In this document: positions 11,367-22,124 of the stretch, in pieces
Numbering within the stretch: the stretch's first letter is position 1
Layout: each line of letters starts with the position of its first letter
Origin: Usnea hakonensis
Lineage: Eukaryota; Ascomycota; Lecanoromycetes; Lecanorales; Parmeliaceae
Length of the DNA: 64,000 bases
Assembly: GCA_013423325.1 (NCBI GenBank)
Contig: BLJB01000150.1
Coordinates: 62,001 to 126,000, forward strand
Direction: 5' to 3'
Notes under the pieces: generated by a model
What the model was told of the DNA's origin: nothing
Database searches by the model: none
What the model saw: the letters and a program-made list of their open reading frames with translations, nothing else
Program-made: the position numbers and the translations under genes

Positions 11367-13315
11367 TCACGCTGTCTGCAAACCCATGTCTTCCCTTCTG
11401 ACTCCCTCTACAAAAACAACAGGTCCTCTATAATCCCTTCTCCCCTGTACCAGATACGACACTAATGCAATAACGAGCACACCAACCCATATGGCTGGGC
11501 CCCAATTCGCAGTACTTGCATCGACGGGCACGCTGACTGGGAAACAGCTAAATATCAGGGCTAGTAGCGAATAAAAAAATGCGAATAAATTAATCGGTAG
11601 ACCCCAGCGACCGAGACTGAAACGCGCGGCTGGTAAAGGCTCATTTCGAAAGCGCTTGATGAGGAGACAGCCAATAGAGACCATGTAGGTGCCAAGGAAG
11701 GCGATAAGGTTGAGAGAAATTATAATATTGAAGGCTACGGTGCTGCCTAGCTGAATAAGGCAAAGGATAAATGAGAGGAAGGATGTGGTGAGGACGGCGT
11801 TGAAGGGGACATTCCGGCGATGGTGCACCTTGAATAAGGATGGATTAGCACGAAATGGGAAAGGAAAAGGGTTCAGGGGAAACGGAACAGGCTCACTTTG
11901 GAAATCCAGCGGTGACCCGGCGTGCCCCCATCTCTTGCAAACGCCCATACTTCTCTAGAAGTAGTGGCCAAGGACGTAATGTTGGAGGCCCCAATAAGGA
12001 TAGCGAGGATGAGTGTGAGGGCAATACTGACGCCTGTAGAGCCAGTATTTGTGAAAGAATTCTGGAAGGGTGAGGATGAATTTATTGCATCTTCGAGGCT
12101 GCCGACAGTGAAAAGCATGGTGATCATCATCACGAATCCAAGAGCTGCTCATACTCAGCCTTGGTATAACATGGCAAGCAGAGGTGGAGTATACCCGAGT
12201 TAAGAAAATAGCTTACGACCATACCCCAGGGGATGACCACAGCAGCGTCCTTTACCTCCTCCGCTGAACTCTTCTTAGCTCAATCCCAGGAGAGGGAATT
12301 TGAAACCTCGATCTTACCAATGTGGACAGCTGCATCCGGTCCCAAATTCGAGAAAAGTATCGTGATCATTCCAACCAAAAACGCGGTCCCATTGTTACTC
12401 CAACCTCCACCATTGACAATGGGTCCAAAAATATCACTGGCTGAGTTCTTTGGCGCCAATACCCAGAGTGGTATGATCGTAATAACAAATCCAGCCAGAT
12501 GTAAGCCCAAAGACACAACCTCGATCGCGGGCAAAAGCTTGGCTCCCCAAGTATTGAAATAGATTGTTGTGATGAGGAAGAATATCATTACCAAAGTTGA
12601 CTGCCAGTTCGAAAAGCTCCAATCAGGGCTTGATGAGATCTGAGTCAGCCACCCTCCAAGATATAATGCTTAACAATTACGACGTGTCTTGAGAGTGATT
12701 TGCTGCCGCAACATGATTTGCGGACGAAATTAGAACCTCAACAGGGCAAAACGTCTCTGAAAGCATGACCTACTCGTATACCTCGACCAGGGCTTCAACA
12801 AGAGTTGACAGGATGTAATAGCCGCTCGCATTTCCTGTGAGCCATCCGAGCGCGGATGTCCAGCCAGCTGCGTAGCTAAGGTACTTTTGAAAGCGAGGCG
12901 GGCTAAACTCCGATATCCAGTGATATTGTCCGCCCGATGTTGGAGCCATAGAAGTCATTTCCGCCATTGTAATAACAACGGATCCAAAAGCAAAAGCAGT
13001 GAAGATGTATTCCCACACAAGTCCCCCAAAGCCTCCATTGATCAGTCCGCTAGAGACCGAGACAAGGATATACTCCCAGGTACAGAGATACATCGATATG
13101 AAACCGAAGGTAGCTGCAGGGCCGAAGACTCTTCTATATTCTTGCTTCTTCCCTAGTCGTTGCATGTCGCTGCGATCGAAGGTTGTGTGCCAGGGGTTTT
13201 GATATGCATCTACCGCTTCGGGCGGCTGCTCGTCCTCGAGTACCTGAGTCGTATTATCGAGTTTGTTACCGGCCTCGGGCGACGAAAGTGACGCTGAATG
13301 CGATGGAGGCAACAT
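11367..13315 (-). CDS. Amino-acid/GABA-type permease (APC superfamily)
   Basis: Proton-coupled uptake of amino acids, choline or GABA; fungal Hnm1/Uga4-like branch of the APC superfamily, plasma or vacuolar membrane. Five exons: 12782-13315, 12318-12639, 12195-12263, 11897-12144 and 11367-11828, introns of 142, 54, 50 and 68 bp; 544 aa. All junctions keep frame and give family sequence, for example VVIPWGMVVSYFLNSALGFVMM and RWISK-VHHRRNVPFNAVL. Visible landmarks: cytosolic N-terminus with LGKKQEYRRVFGP, first helices FGFISMYLCTWEY.., EMTSMAPTSGGQYHW (conserved APC loop), ATTSREVWAFARDGGTPG, and a Trp-rich C-terminal end. About 12 membrane segments are expected. The substrate cannot be read from sequence. 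Confidence 0.9.
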
Positions 13316-14001
13316 TTTGAGGTTTACTCTGTGGATGGACAGAATGTTACAGGATAAGAAACCTGGAGATCTGAGAATTCGATGCTTAAGTAAAAAGTCT
13401 CTAGTTGCCTATGGCTGCATGGGTAGCGTAAGAGGGTAAGATTCTAGATTGCCATAAGACGGCGAAGTAGCTAGCTGCATATGCATGCTTGTCTAGCCGA
13501 TACCTTTCACTGAACGGGATGTTCCTCTTCGCTGCGTCTTGCTCATGGCTCAGCATAACAAAAGGTGATTGGAGGACTTGATTTGAGCTATTATTGCTTG
13601 TCTCATGGCCTAGGGGCCGGATAGCTTTGCAACGGAGATGTCCAATCAACAACGAGGACACTTGACCGCCTTCCTTTTCAGTATGTCGAGGATTGATAAG
13701 CCCACGTACTTTAGTGATATACTACACCCACTAGTCTCATGTGAGACTAGGAAGGTAAATCGTGCGATCAGGGTTGTAGGTAACTCGGCAAGCGTTTGTG
13801 TAGGTGTTATTGTAGGTCTCCAAGGGGAAACAACTTGCGAGACGCCAATCTTAGTGGGGCCGGTGCGATCCGGCACCTGCACCTTGTGAAGCTAAGAACA
13901 TGCCCTAACGCATCGCTCCAAATCCTTTCCTGTCGGAAATCTTTCGTCTTACTGACTTGATCAGAACTATCTGGATAGCATGATGCTGTAATGGTGAGCT
14001 A
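13316..14001. other. Intergenic, permease promoter
   Basis: No gene seen. A near-perfect 20-bp palindrome (ctagtctca-tg-tgagactag) lies at 13731-13750 and could be a factor-binding site or chance. Confidence 0.4.
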
Positions 14002-14259
14002 TCCCATGGATTGGTAAATCTGGTTCAATAAAGGCTTGGCAGCACACCAAAACTTCTTTATTTTAGATCAACCCAAAACGACATCTATAGATAAAACTTT
14101 TGGCTACAAAGTTATAGATCTTCCTAAATAGAACAAGTTTTATATTGAGTACTTTTCGAGAAAGGTGATTGTTGTTGAAGCGTAGCGAGTTGAAAAAAGG
14201 GACTGTTTTTGATGTTCGGTCGCTTACCCCTGAGTATTGAACCGTACCAATCCATGGGA
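14002..14259. mobile_element. MITE-like element, 258 bp, TA-flanked
   Basis: The left end TCCCATGGATTGGTA..GGTTCAATA (14002-14030) recurs inverted at the right end (14235-14259), giving imperfect terminal inverted repeats of about 25-29 bp. TA dinucleotides sit directly outside both ends (14000-14001 and 14260-14261). The interior is AT-rich, non-coding and has a nested inverted repeat (ATAAAACTT.. at about 14091 against AAGTTTTAT at about 14130). TA target sites and short TIRs are what Tc1/mariner-Fot-type miniature elements show. No second copy was seen in the window, so mobility is an inference. Confidence 0.55.
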
Positions 14260-14261
14260 TA

Positions 14262-16561
14262 ACTCTGAAAATGTCAGCAATAAAGTAGGCACATCCAGTC
14301 CAACTACGCTGATGTGGCGCGCTTTCACCTCATATCAAGCCCACCCGTTAGCGCTGCCAGGTGAAAAAGTTGCCTGCGAAAGCAGGTGGCATGGAGTAAT
14401 GCAACAATGCCAATATGGTAGCCTATGATAATGTCATCTCGAGTCTCGTCGTTGATACAAGATGGACGACCTAAGCCAGTCCTCCAGCTCGGTCATCAGC
14501 ACATCAGGAGCGATTCCGATATCATCTCTTTTGCCACGGGGATATGCTGTACACTAACAGTACCCAGAGAAATGATAGAAGCGGAAAATTCAGACAAGAT
14601 GACAATGGAACCATTTGTGAGGCTTCCCAAGTGTTGGGTATACAATTATCCAGGTTTCAAAACCAACGAGGCTACGATCCTTTGCCCAATTGTTGGTCGT
14701 ACTCCACCAGACGCATTGGTGACGGCCTTTGTCAGAAACAGTCAAACTTTTTGTTAAAAGGCTGGAAGTATAAGCGTCATTCATGGTGAGGAAGTCCGTA
14801 CCATACGATACGTCCCACCGCGTGGGATGATGCTGAGGTCCGGGTAATACTGAACAATTCGATGTAACATACTGAGGCAATGATCTGCTTTTCTTTTGAT
14901 TTGACATTTCGTGAGGGTGCTCGCCTGCACATACGACCATAATGCTTGATCAACATTGTCTCTTGATCAGCCTTGCCCGAGTTCATATGGTGATGCAGTC
15001 TTGTGATAGCCATGGCTATCAGTAGAAAATATATGTGCTTGTGCTACAGACTTACCATACAGAAAGTGGTGCGGCGTAATCGGGATACTCTCCAAGCTCC
15101 TCCTTTTAGAAAGGAGTATCTTCTGTTTCAAGATGTCTCGATCAGCTCTCACCCAGCTCCAGAGGCTAGTGCAGCAATACTCATACCGTATGAGCTTTGC
15201 ACACGCAATATCTGACCCGGAAGAAGGCGCAGCCGATTTAGGCTGACTGAATCGGTCGTAGAGAAGATGGTGCTGGGATTCCACCTTGATGTGTCGCACG
15301 CTATGGCGTCTATTGCTGGTACTGTAACAAGATGAGTGGCTACTGCTGAACTGAAAAGAGATGAATTTCGTGTATGTGGTGTGACCCTTGAAGTCTGAGG
15401 CCAATTTTTGGTGTTTCGGAAAGACTGAACTATAGATATTTTCTATCTATCGAATCAATTGCTTCTACATCTTCTACATTAGTAAGTATGGCCTTCTCTT
15501 GCAAGAGGATACGAAGGGACCATGCACTGAGACCGTTGACGTCACCCGGATCTTCTAAGACAATAAACTAAGTAAGGTAGTCAGACCCACCTGACCGCGG
15601 CTCTTGGCATCAACAGAATGCCCTCGTCAGGCTGCAATACGGCTTCAATACCGGCTCTCTGGACTTTTCACCACGCTCTCTGCTCATCCCAAAGAATGAA
15701 GCCACAATCACTGATCAAAATGCAGCCACAAAGGATCTTCGCTCTTGCGGCGCTTTTCGCCATTTGTGCAAAGGCTTGGCCTCCACTTCCTAGGGTTTCG
15801 CGTCCTGCTCCGCCTTTTTGTAAATGGAGCATTTCCAATCAATCTCCACTAAACCGGGGGCCCACCAAACTCTGAAAATCTCAAGCAGAGCGATGGTCTT
15901 GAATTAGAGTTAATGAGAGTGACTTTCCCACTATCCTCACTCACCCCATTAATTTTGACGCTCTTCTCCATAACAAAATTCATCGGAGGAGCTGTTGGTG
16001 CCGTGCCAATTTAGTCCGATGGGGTCGAGGGGCGATAACGATAACTCGAGCTTAATGTGCTACCGAAGTCGAATGAACCGTCGACCACGAAACGATCGAT
16101 ATATGTGCGTTGGAGTAGTACGCTGAAGATCAGACAGTCGTCAAAGCTACAGTCGCAGCATGTCTTTTCTTTGTGGCAGCATCGAATCCTCAAAGCAGGA
16201 AGGGCAGGTCAATGAGGTAGTGAATGAAGTGGGTTTGTATTGATACACCAAGCACGGCGCTAGAGTAATATGGTGCCGGCATCGGCCCACCTTTTTTGCG
16301 AGGCTCACCATTGGAAATCTGCGAGCACAATTGAGTAACTTCAGCATCGAGTGGGCCTGTTATCATATCCATTTCCAGGCTTTCAAGGTTTGCATTTCGA
16401 CCTAAAGCCATGATTTCTTTGCCATTACCATTCCCACTGTCACTGGCAGAACAAGGATCCAATCCAAACCCTCTCTTCAAGTATAAAGTGACCGGTGCTT
16501 CTTGGAAAAGCTAATTGCCCAGCCTCAGATGCTCTGTAAGAGATAAACTCGTCACACGGAC
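14262..16561. other. Long gene-poor region
   Basis: 2.3 kb with only short ORFs on both strands that lack domain features; I treat them as chance. The one possible exception is a small signal-peptide-like ORF at 15720-15875, listed separately. The last 100 bp before 16562 are the transporter leader. Confidence 0.4.
15720..15875 (+). CDS. Possible small secreted peptide (51 aa), weak
   Basis: An ORF whose N-terminus looks like a signal peptide (MQPQRIFALAALFAICAKAWP) followed by a short Pro-rich tail with a single Cys. In-frame upstream Met codons (from 15618) would give 85 aa without a clean leader. There is no paralogue in the window, no intron and no domain. It could be a chance ORF. Confidence 0.15.
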   Translation: MQPQRIFALAALFAICAKAWPPLPRVSRPAPPFCKWSISNQSPLNRGPTKL

Positions 16562-16929
16562 ATGTCGGAGGGTGCAATTGACTCGAACTTGGCCGGTTTG
16601 GAGGAAGACATCCGTAACGGTGAACGGACAACGTCAAACAATTCCAATGATGAAGAGCAAACGAGCACCATTTCACCAGAGGTGAACGCCGTATCTAAAG
16701 AAATGCAGGCCATAGAAGTTCGTGTCGATGACAAACCTGGCCCGCAGGGTGTGTTAGCCAAAATCGTCGGCAAAACAAATTCACGCATTTCAGATGATCC
16801 AGGACCACCGCCTGATGGAGGTCTCATGGCGTGGACTCGTGAGTCATGATTCCGGGGTTGTTCCGTCGAGTTGAGATTGTCTTTTTTTTTTTTTTTTTTT
16901 TTTTTTTGTTTTTAATAAATNNCGAGTTG

Positions 16930-16963
<34 letters not shown>

Positions 16964-18299
16964 GGTTTTCAATACATGTTGCAGGAGCAAGCCGCTCCTA
17001 AGACCGGTCGCATCAAAGGAAGGGATATGCTGACTCCAATTTTTCCAAAGAGGTCGTAATGGGACACCTGATTATCTTCAATACATGGGGCTATATCAAC
17101 TCATTTGGGTTGTTTCAGGTTTATCATGTCGATACACTCGCACGCACCCCGTCAGATATATCTTGGGTATGTCGTGCGTAGTTTCGTTGAATCCAAGCTG
17201 AGAGTCCCAAGATGGCTTGCCTCCAAAAAAGCTGACTTAGAGCCTCGCACAGGTGGGATCGATCCAAATATTCCTCCTCTTCTTCGTAGGCACTTTTTCC
17301 GGACGGGCCACAGATTATGGCCTGTTCAGGTTAACACTTCTCACCGGCTCAGTCTTGCAGTCGGTTGGAGTCTTCATGACCTCTTGCAGCACCAAGTACT
17401 GGCAATTCTTTTTAGCTCAGGGGATTTGTACCGGGCTCGGGAACGGGCTCATCTTCTGTCCAGCGCTCTCACTCCTCTCTACATACTTCAGTACTAAACG
17501 GTCCCTGGCAATCGGTATTGCAGGAGCTGGAACTGCTACTGGCGGTATCATTTTTCCAGTGATCGTTCAACAACTCCTCCCCAAAATAGGATTCCCTTGG
17601 ACTGTTCGTGTCATCGGCTTTGTAATGTTCACCGTACAGTGCGTCACCTTCACTTTCACCAAACCCCGCCTTCCTCCACGCAAGGCGGGCCCAATGGCTG
17701 AATGGAGGGCTTTCAAAGAACTCCCATACGCTCTCTTTGCGATCGCAATGTTTCTGAGTTTCTGGGGAACATACTTCGCGTTCTACTACGTTAGTTCATT
17801 CGGCCGCGACATTCTCGGCATTCACCCGTCAGAAGCGATCGACCATCTTTTGATCTTGAATGGTGTTGGAGTCATCGGCCGACTCATTCCTGCATACCTA
17901 GCGGACCGGTACTTCGGCCCTCTGAACACTATGATTCCCATCACTTTTGTCTCTTGCCTGCTACTTTATTGTTGGGCAGCTGTCAGATCGAAAGGTGGTT
18001 TGGTTGGCTTCGCAGTAGTATACGGTCTTTTCGCCTCTGGTATCCAGAGCTTATTCCCAGCGACGTTGGCGAGTCTGACTTCTGATTTGAAGAAGACGGG
18101 TACTCGTATGGGTATGGTCTTCAGCGTTGTCAGCTTTGCCTGTTTGACGGGACCGCCTTTGGCTGGTATCTTGATACAAAAGAGACATGGATCGTATTTG
18201 TACGCACAGATCTTTGCTGGAACTGTCATGCTGGGAGGCTGTGTTTTTCTTCTGGCTTGTAGGATATCCAAGAAGGGTTGGGGTAGGGCAAAGGTCTAA
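16562..18299 (+). CDS. MFS transporter, monocarboxylate-transporter-like
   Basis: Membrane transporter of the MFS monocarboxylate porter group (fungal Mch/Esbp6-like); the substrate is unknown. Exons 16562-16838, 17051-17166 and 17253-18299; 479 aa. The N-terminal 80 residues are polar, then comes the family signature PPDGGLMAW. The splice at 16838/17051 gives MAWTQVVMGHLIIFNTWG, and the next joins PSDISW to VGSIQIFLLFFVG, the conserved order in this family. About 12 helices follow, with the central loop around KPRLPPRKAG and the second-half motif GRLIPAYLADRYFG. The first intron (212 bp) carries two long poly-T tracts and an NN gap, so its true length is unknown. The coding exons look intact. 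Confidence 0.9.
16921..16922. other. Assembly gap (NN) between duplicated poly-T segments
   Basis: Two undetermined bases lie inside the first intron of the MCT-like gene. The segment CGAGTTGAGAT plus a run of more than 20 T occurs on both sides (about 16868-16906 and 16923-16960). This is best read as one poly-T locus placed twice across a join, so intron length here is unreliable. Confidence 0.85.
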
Positions 18300-18616
18300 T
18301 ATTTTTTTGTAGAACTGCCCACTATCCAAACAGATCATGATTGCTTATGTGGTGTGCTTATCATGCAGAATTAGTGCTAGTCAGTCATTGACGGAGGGAA
18401 AAGATAGGAGATTTAGAAAACACTGAAAAATCGTACGGAAGTCTGCAGACGTCTCCTTCATCATAGATGTGCGGACTCAAGTCCTGCGAACTCGCGAATA
18501 AGGGCAACTGCAGTCGAAGAACCCTATCGCTGATTTTCCATGGCTTGGAATGTCAGAACAAGGGGCTTTTTGCTCTGCGTGGGCTATATGGCCTGTAATA
18601 CTTTATTTGTAGACCA
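18300..18616. other. Convergent 3' flanks
   Basis: 317 bp between the ends of the rightward transporter and the leftward DUF7730-like gene. Nothing else is recognised. Confidence 0.5.
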
Positions 18617-19459
18617 TCATTCAATTAACAGAGTACATCCCCATATCATACCGGTCTGAATCTGATCGCGCGGAGACTCCTCACAATAACCCACACAAAG
18701 CGGCATCCCAGCCGTGTTAACAGTGGCATGACCTTTTGGCCGCGTCACCGCCCGCAGAGGTTCTAGGATCTCCGGATCGAACGGGGCAAAGCGTTGCCCA
18801 GGTTCCGTTATCGCAAAATTGATGCGAAGATAATGAAGCCCTTTCATTGTGGCGAGGACCGACCAAACGTGAATCCAATTGTATTCGGCTTGCCGACGGA
18901 GTGGACGAGAGATATAGCTAAATGGCCACTTGAACCGCAGAGATCGGATCACATGGAAGTGCTTGCGGAGCATCAGTGATGACAATGAGAGGATTGTCTT
19001 GGGATGGACGATGCTGAAAGTGTTGCTTGAATACAGGATATCGACGGCCTCGGAACACCTTGGCTCGAGTCAGCTGGGGAACGACCGGCCTCGATGGAGC
19101 AAAATCTTACGCTTGGTGACACGTGAGGAGGATAGGTAAAAGGTTCCTATGCTTGGAATCCTCGGGCGACGGCAGCCTTGTGAAGTTCATGTCCATCGAG
19201 TCGAAGGAACACCTATGCTCTCCACTTCCGTTACACTTTCTTTCTTCCTGTCATACCCAATGCCGCAGCCCTTGTTCAAAATACCTATATGCAGGGTACT
19301 GGCGCCCATGACTTTCTCATAAATGTCTCTCCTGATTTCAAGTGGCAACTTATTGAAGAAAGGGCATGATGACTGTTGCTTCTCCTGATGATCGGTGCCA
19401 GGTAGAGTAAGGGCTCGCTTTCGAGGCGAATATGAAAAAGAGTCCTGCTTTACAAACAT
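18617..19459 (-). CDS. DUF7730/F-box-like LPLEIRR protein
   Basis: Short member of a large fungal family of unknown function that begins with an F-box-like LPxEIRxxIY motif. Proposed exons: 19257-19459, 19111-19212 and 18617-19058, introns of 44 and 52 bp; 248 aa. The start carries FFNKLPLEIRRDIYEKVMG. The second junction gives ILLTCHQACSEAVDILYSSN, matching the family core TCRQxYSEAxDILYSxNTF. The third exon continues SIVHPKTILSL..LRKHFHVIRSLRF and a C-terminal LRINF..LEPLRAVTRPK. The first intron is unusually short, so the middle of the protein is less certain than its ends. A role as a ubiquitin-ligase adaptor is only suggested by the motif. Confidence 0.65.
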
Positions 19460-19936
19460 GTACCTACCTACTTAGTCTGAGGTGAGACGCAGCTAAATCT
19501 TGATTGGTCAGATCTAAGCTGAGTAGAGTAAGGTACTTGTAAGGTAGTATGATGACAGTCTGAATTTCGGAGGCAGTTCGATTCGAGCTGCATCTTACAG
19601 TACTTGGGCCGAGGCTCATCGAACACCTTAATTAGTCGAAGTGCATGGGCATCCCGCGTTGAGGGCAAATCTTGTTGCGCTGTCGCAGAAGTTTCACCTT
19701 CAGGAAGCTTAATAAGTTAGTGTATGGGCAACAATTGGTGCAAAAGCTGCTCTTGATAGCCAACTTCATAGACCAGAGACCAGTAAATCAAAGGCTCGAG
19801 TTCTTCTCCTGTCCTTATAAAATCACTCAGCTTCCACTTCTCACCCTCTTTGCAGTTGACTCAGTCTCCCTAACCCCAGAAGAACTCCTCCCACTCTACG
19901 CGTTCACTAACAAGTAATCAATATCAAGCCGAAGAC
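19460..19936. other. Divergent promoter region, DUF7730-like / ALDH
   Basis: 477 bp between two divergent start codons. It contains several AGGTA/TACCT blocks (19453-19545) of the kind common in fungal intergenic DNA. Pyrimidine-rich, leader-like sequence precedes 19937. Confidence 0.5.
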
Positions 19937-21591
19937 ATGGCTTCAATCCCAGCCCTCGAGCCCACTAATCCCAATTCTATTCCAGAAATAGCCGCTGGTG
20001 TTCGCTCGACCTTCCTCACACACAAGACGAGGCCGCTCGAGTTCAGACTGGTCCAGCTGCGAAAACTCTACTGGGGGTGAGTACTCTTCACGCTTCCGAA
20101 CCAGCACGAGTAGCTCACTATTGTCAGCTTAAAAGATAATGCTCATGCCATCGAGACGGCTTGCAAGCTCGACCTCGGAAAGGGGGTGTTTGAGTCCAAC
20201 CTCGCGGAGCTGAACTTCTGTACGACCACACTCATATATGATATCAATAATCTCAGAAAATGGGCCAAAGACGAGAGTTCGCCGGATGTACCGCTAGATC
20301 TGAAGGTACTGCGGCCAAAGATTAGGAAGGATCCCCTGGGAAACGTGCTCATTATTGGGTATGTTGCTCTAAAGATCAGCATGTCATGAAGGTGGATCGA
20401 CAGTGGAGCTGACTGTTGCGTAGGCCCTACAATTTCCCAGTGAATCTCCTGATTTGCCCACTGGCTGGTGCAATTGCAGCAGGAAACACTGCCGTTGTCA
20501 AGCCCAGCGAGAATGCACCCAACGTTGCCGTCGTCATGCAGAAGGTGATCGAAGGCTATCTGGACCAATCATGCTATCGAGTCGTCCAAGGAGCCATCCC
20601 ACAGACCACAGCATTACTTGAGCAAAGGTGGGACAAGATATTCTACACAGGTGGAGCTTCAGTGGGCACCATTATAGCCAAGAAAGCCGCCGAGACCCTA
20701 ACGCCCGTGATACTCGAGCTCGGTGGTCGTAACCCAGCCATCGTGACAAAAAATGCCGACATACGATTAGCAGCGAGGAGGCTTCTTTGGGGCAAAGTGC
20801 ACAACGCCGGACAGGTCTGCATATCGCAGAATTACACCTTGATAGACAAGGACGTGTTCGACCTCTTCGTCATGGAGGTGAAGAAAGCAATGAAAGAATA
20901 CTACCCGAATGGAACACGCAATACGGAAGACTTTGGCCGCTTGGTGAACCATAGGCAATGGCAGCGTGTGAAGAAAATGCTTGATGATACTCAAGGTCAA
21001 ATACTGATGGGTGGGGACATGGACGAGAGCGATCGATACATCGAACCGACGATGGTCAAAGTCTCCTCACTAACCGACAGCCTGATGGTCGAGGAGTCTT
21101 TCGGCCCCCTCATGCCATTATTACCCGTCTCCAACCTCGACGAGGCGATCCGTATCGCAAACGAAGTCCACGCCACACCTCTCGCAATGTTCCCGTTCGG
21201 TAACTCAACGGAAGTGAACCGCTGTCTCACGGAGATCCGCTCTGGTGGCGTGTCCGTGAATGACGGCTTCATCCACGGTTCCCTTCCCACGCTCGCTTTC
21301 GGTGGCATTGGGGACTCCGGCCACGGTGCGTACAGGGGTAAAGCGAGTTTTGATTGCTTCAGTCATGCCAGAACCATCACCAGTACACCGGGATGGGCCG
21401 AGTTCTTGCTGTCAGTGAGATACCCACCTTATAACGGAAAGCTGAAGGCGATGCAGCGCGCGGAGCCGAAGCCGGATTTCGATCGGGAGGGAAGGGTGAA
21501 GTTTAGCTTGGTGAGGTACATACTGGGTTTGGGTGCCCCTAGTAAAACAGGAGGATTGGTTCGCTATTTCGTGGTATTGCTGGGTAAATAA
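19937..21591 (+). CDS. Fatty aldehyde dehydrogenase (ALDH3 type)
   Basis: NAD(P)-dependent oxidation of (long-chain) aldehydes to acids; ALDH3-like, resembling yeast Hfd1. Exons 19937-20076, 20128-20358 and 20424-21591, introns of 51 and 65 bp; 512 aa. Splicing restores the family sequence NVLIIGPYNFPVNLLICPLAG, which is broken in any single frame. Catalytic Glu in LELGGRNP (about residue 222) and catalytic Cys in GQVCISQ (about residue 256) are present, as are NAD-site residues KPSENAP and FTGG-type FYTGGASVG. The C-terminal extension past the ALDH fold is basic and hydrophobic (KFSLVRYILGLG, VRYFVVLLGK), which suits membrane attachment as in Hfd1 and mammalian FALDH. Location is inferred. 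Confidence 0.93.
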
Positions 21592-22124
21592 AAAGAATAG
21601 CCTCGATTCAAGGAACCCGCTAACATGTTACAGCGGCGCTGGGTCTGAAGCAGTACTTTGCAATGTGATTTATCCAGGCTGGACATGACGGGCCAAGAGA
21701 GCTGTGCAGATGTACGAGTATATGGCTAATGCTTGCTTTCTCAATGCGGTGTATGGATATGATAACGAGGGAAAATGGGACGAGTAATTCATGCGAAAGT
21801 AAAAAGGCTGTTTGACTGTGCAGGTCTCTACTAATCAATGAGAAAGCAAAGAAAGGTCGATATACGAAACCAAGCTCGGCATGCAATCGATGCTAAAGGT
21901 CGAAATATCCGCGAGACCTAGGTTCATTCATAGAAATACATGCCTTCAAACATTCGGTGTACATGTCGCAAGTGTCAAGCTGAGGCCTTTTCAGACTTTT
22001 GCTGTGCTGTCTGTCCCCAATTATCTCGGTTGCTGCACCTCCATACGTTTGCAGGTACCGAACATGTTCACATCTCAGAGTATGGGATATATCACTTAGT
22101 GTCCAAGAGAAAAGAAAAAAGGCT
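21592..22124. other. Convergent 3' flanks, ALDH / AP-3 mu
   Basis: 533 bp between two gene ends; only chance ORFs and no repeat recognised. Confidence 0.5.

Noticed and set aside
13731..13750. 20-bp near-perfect palindrome as a regulatory site
   Set aside because: Single occurrence far from the nearest start codon (permease, 13315); could be chance, kept only as a note.
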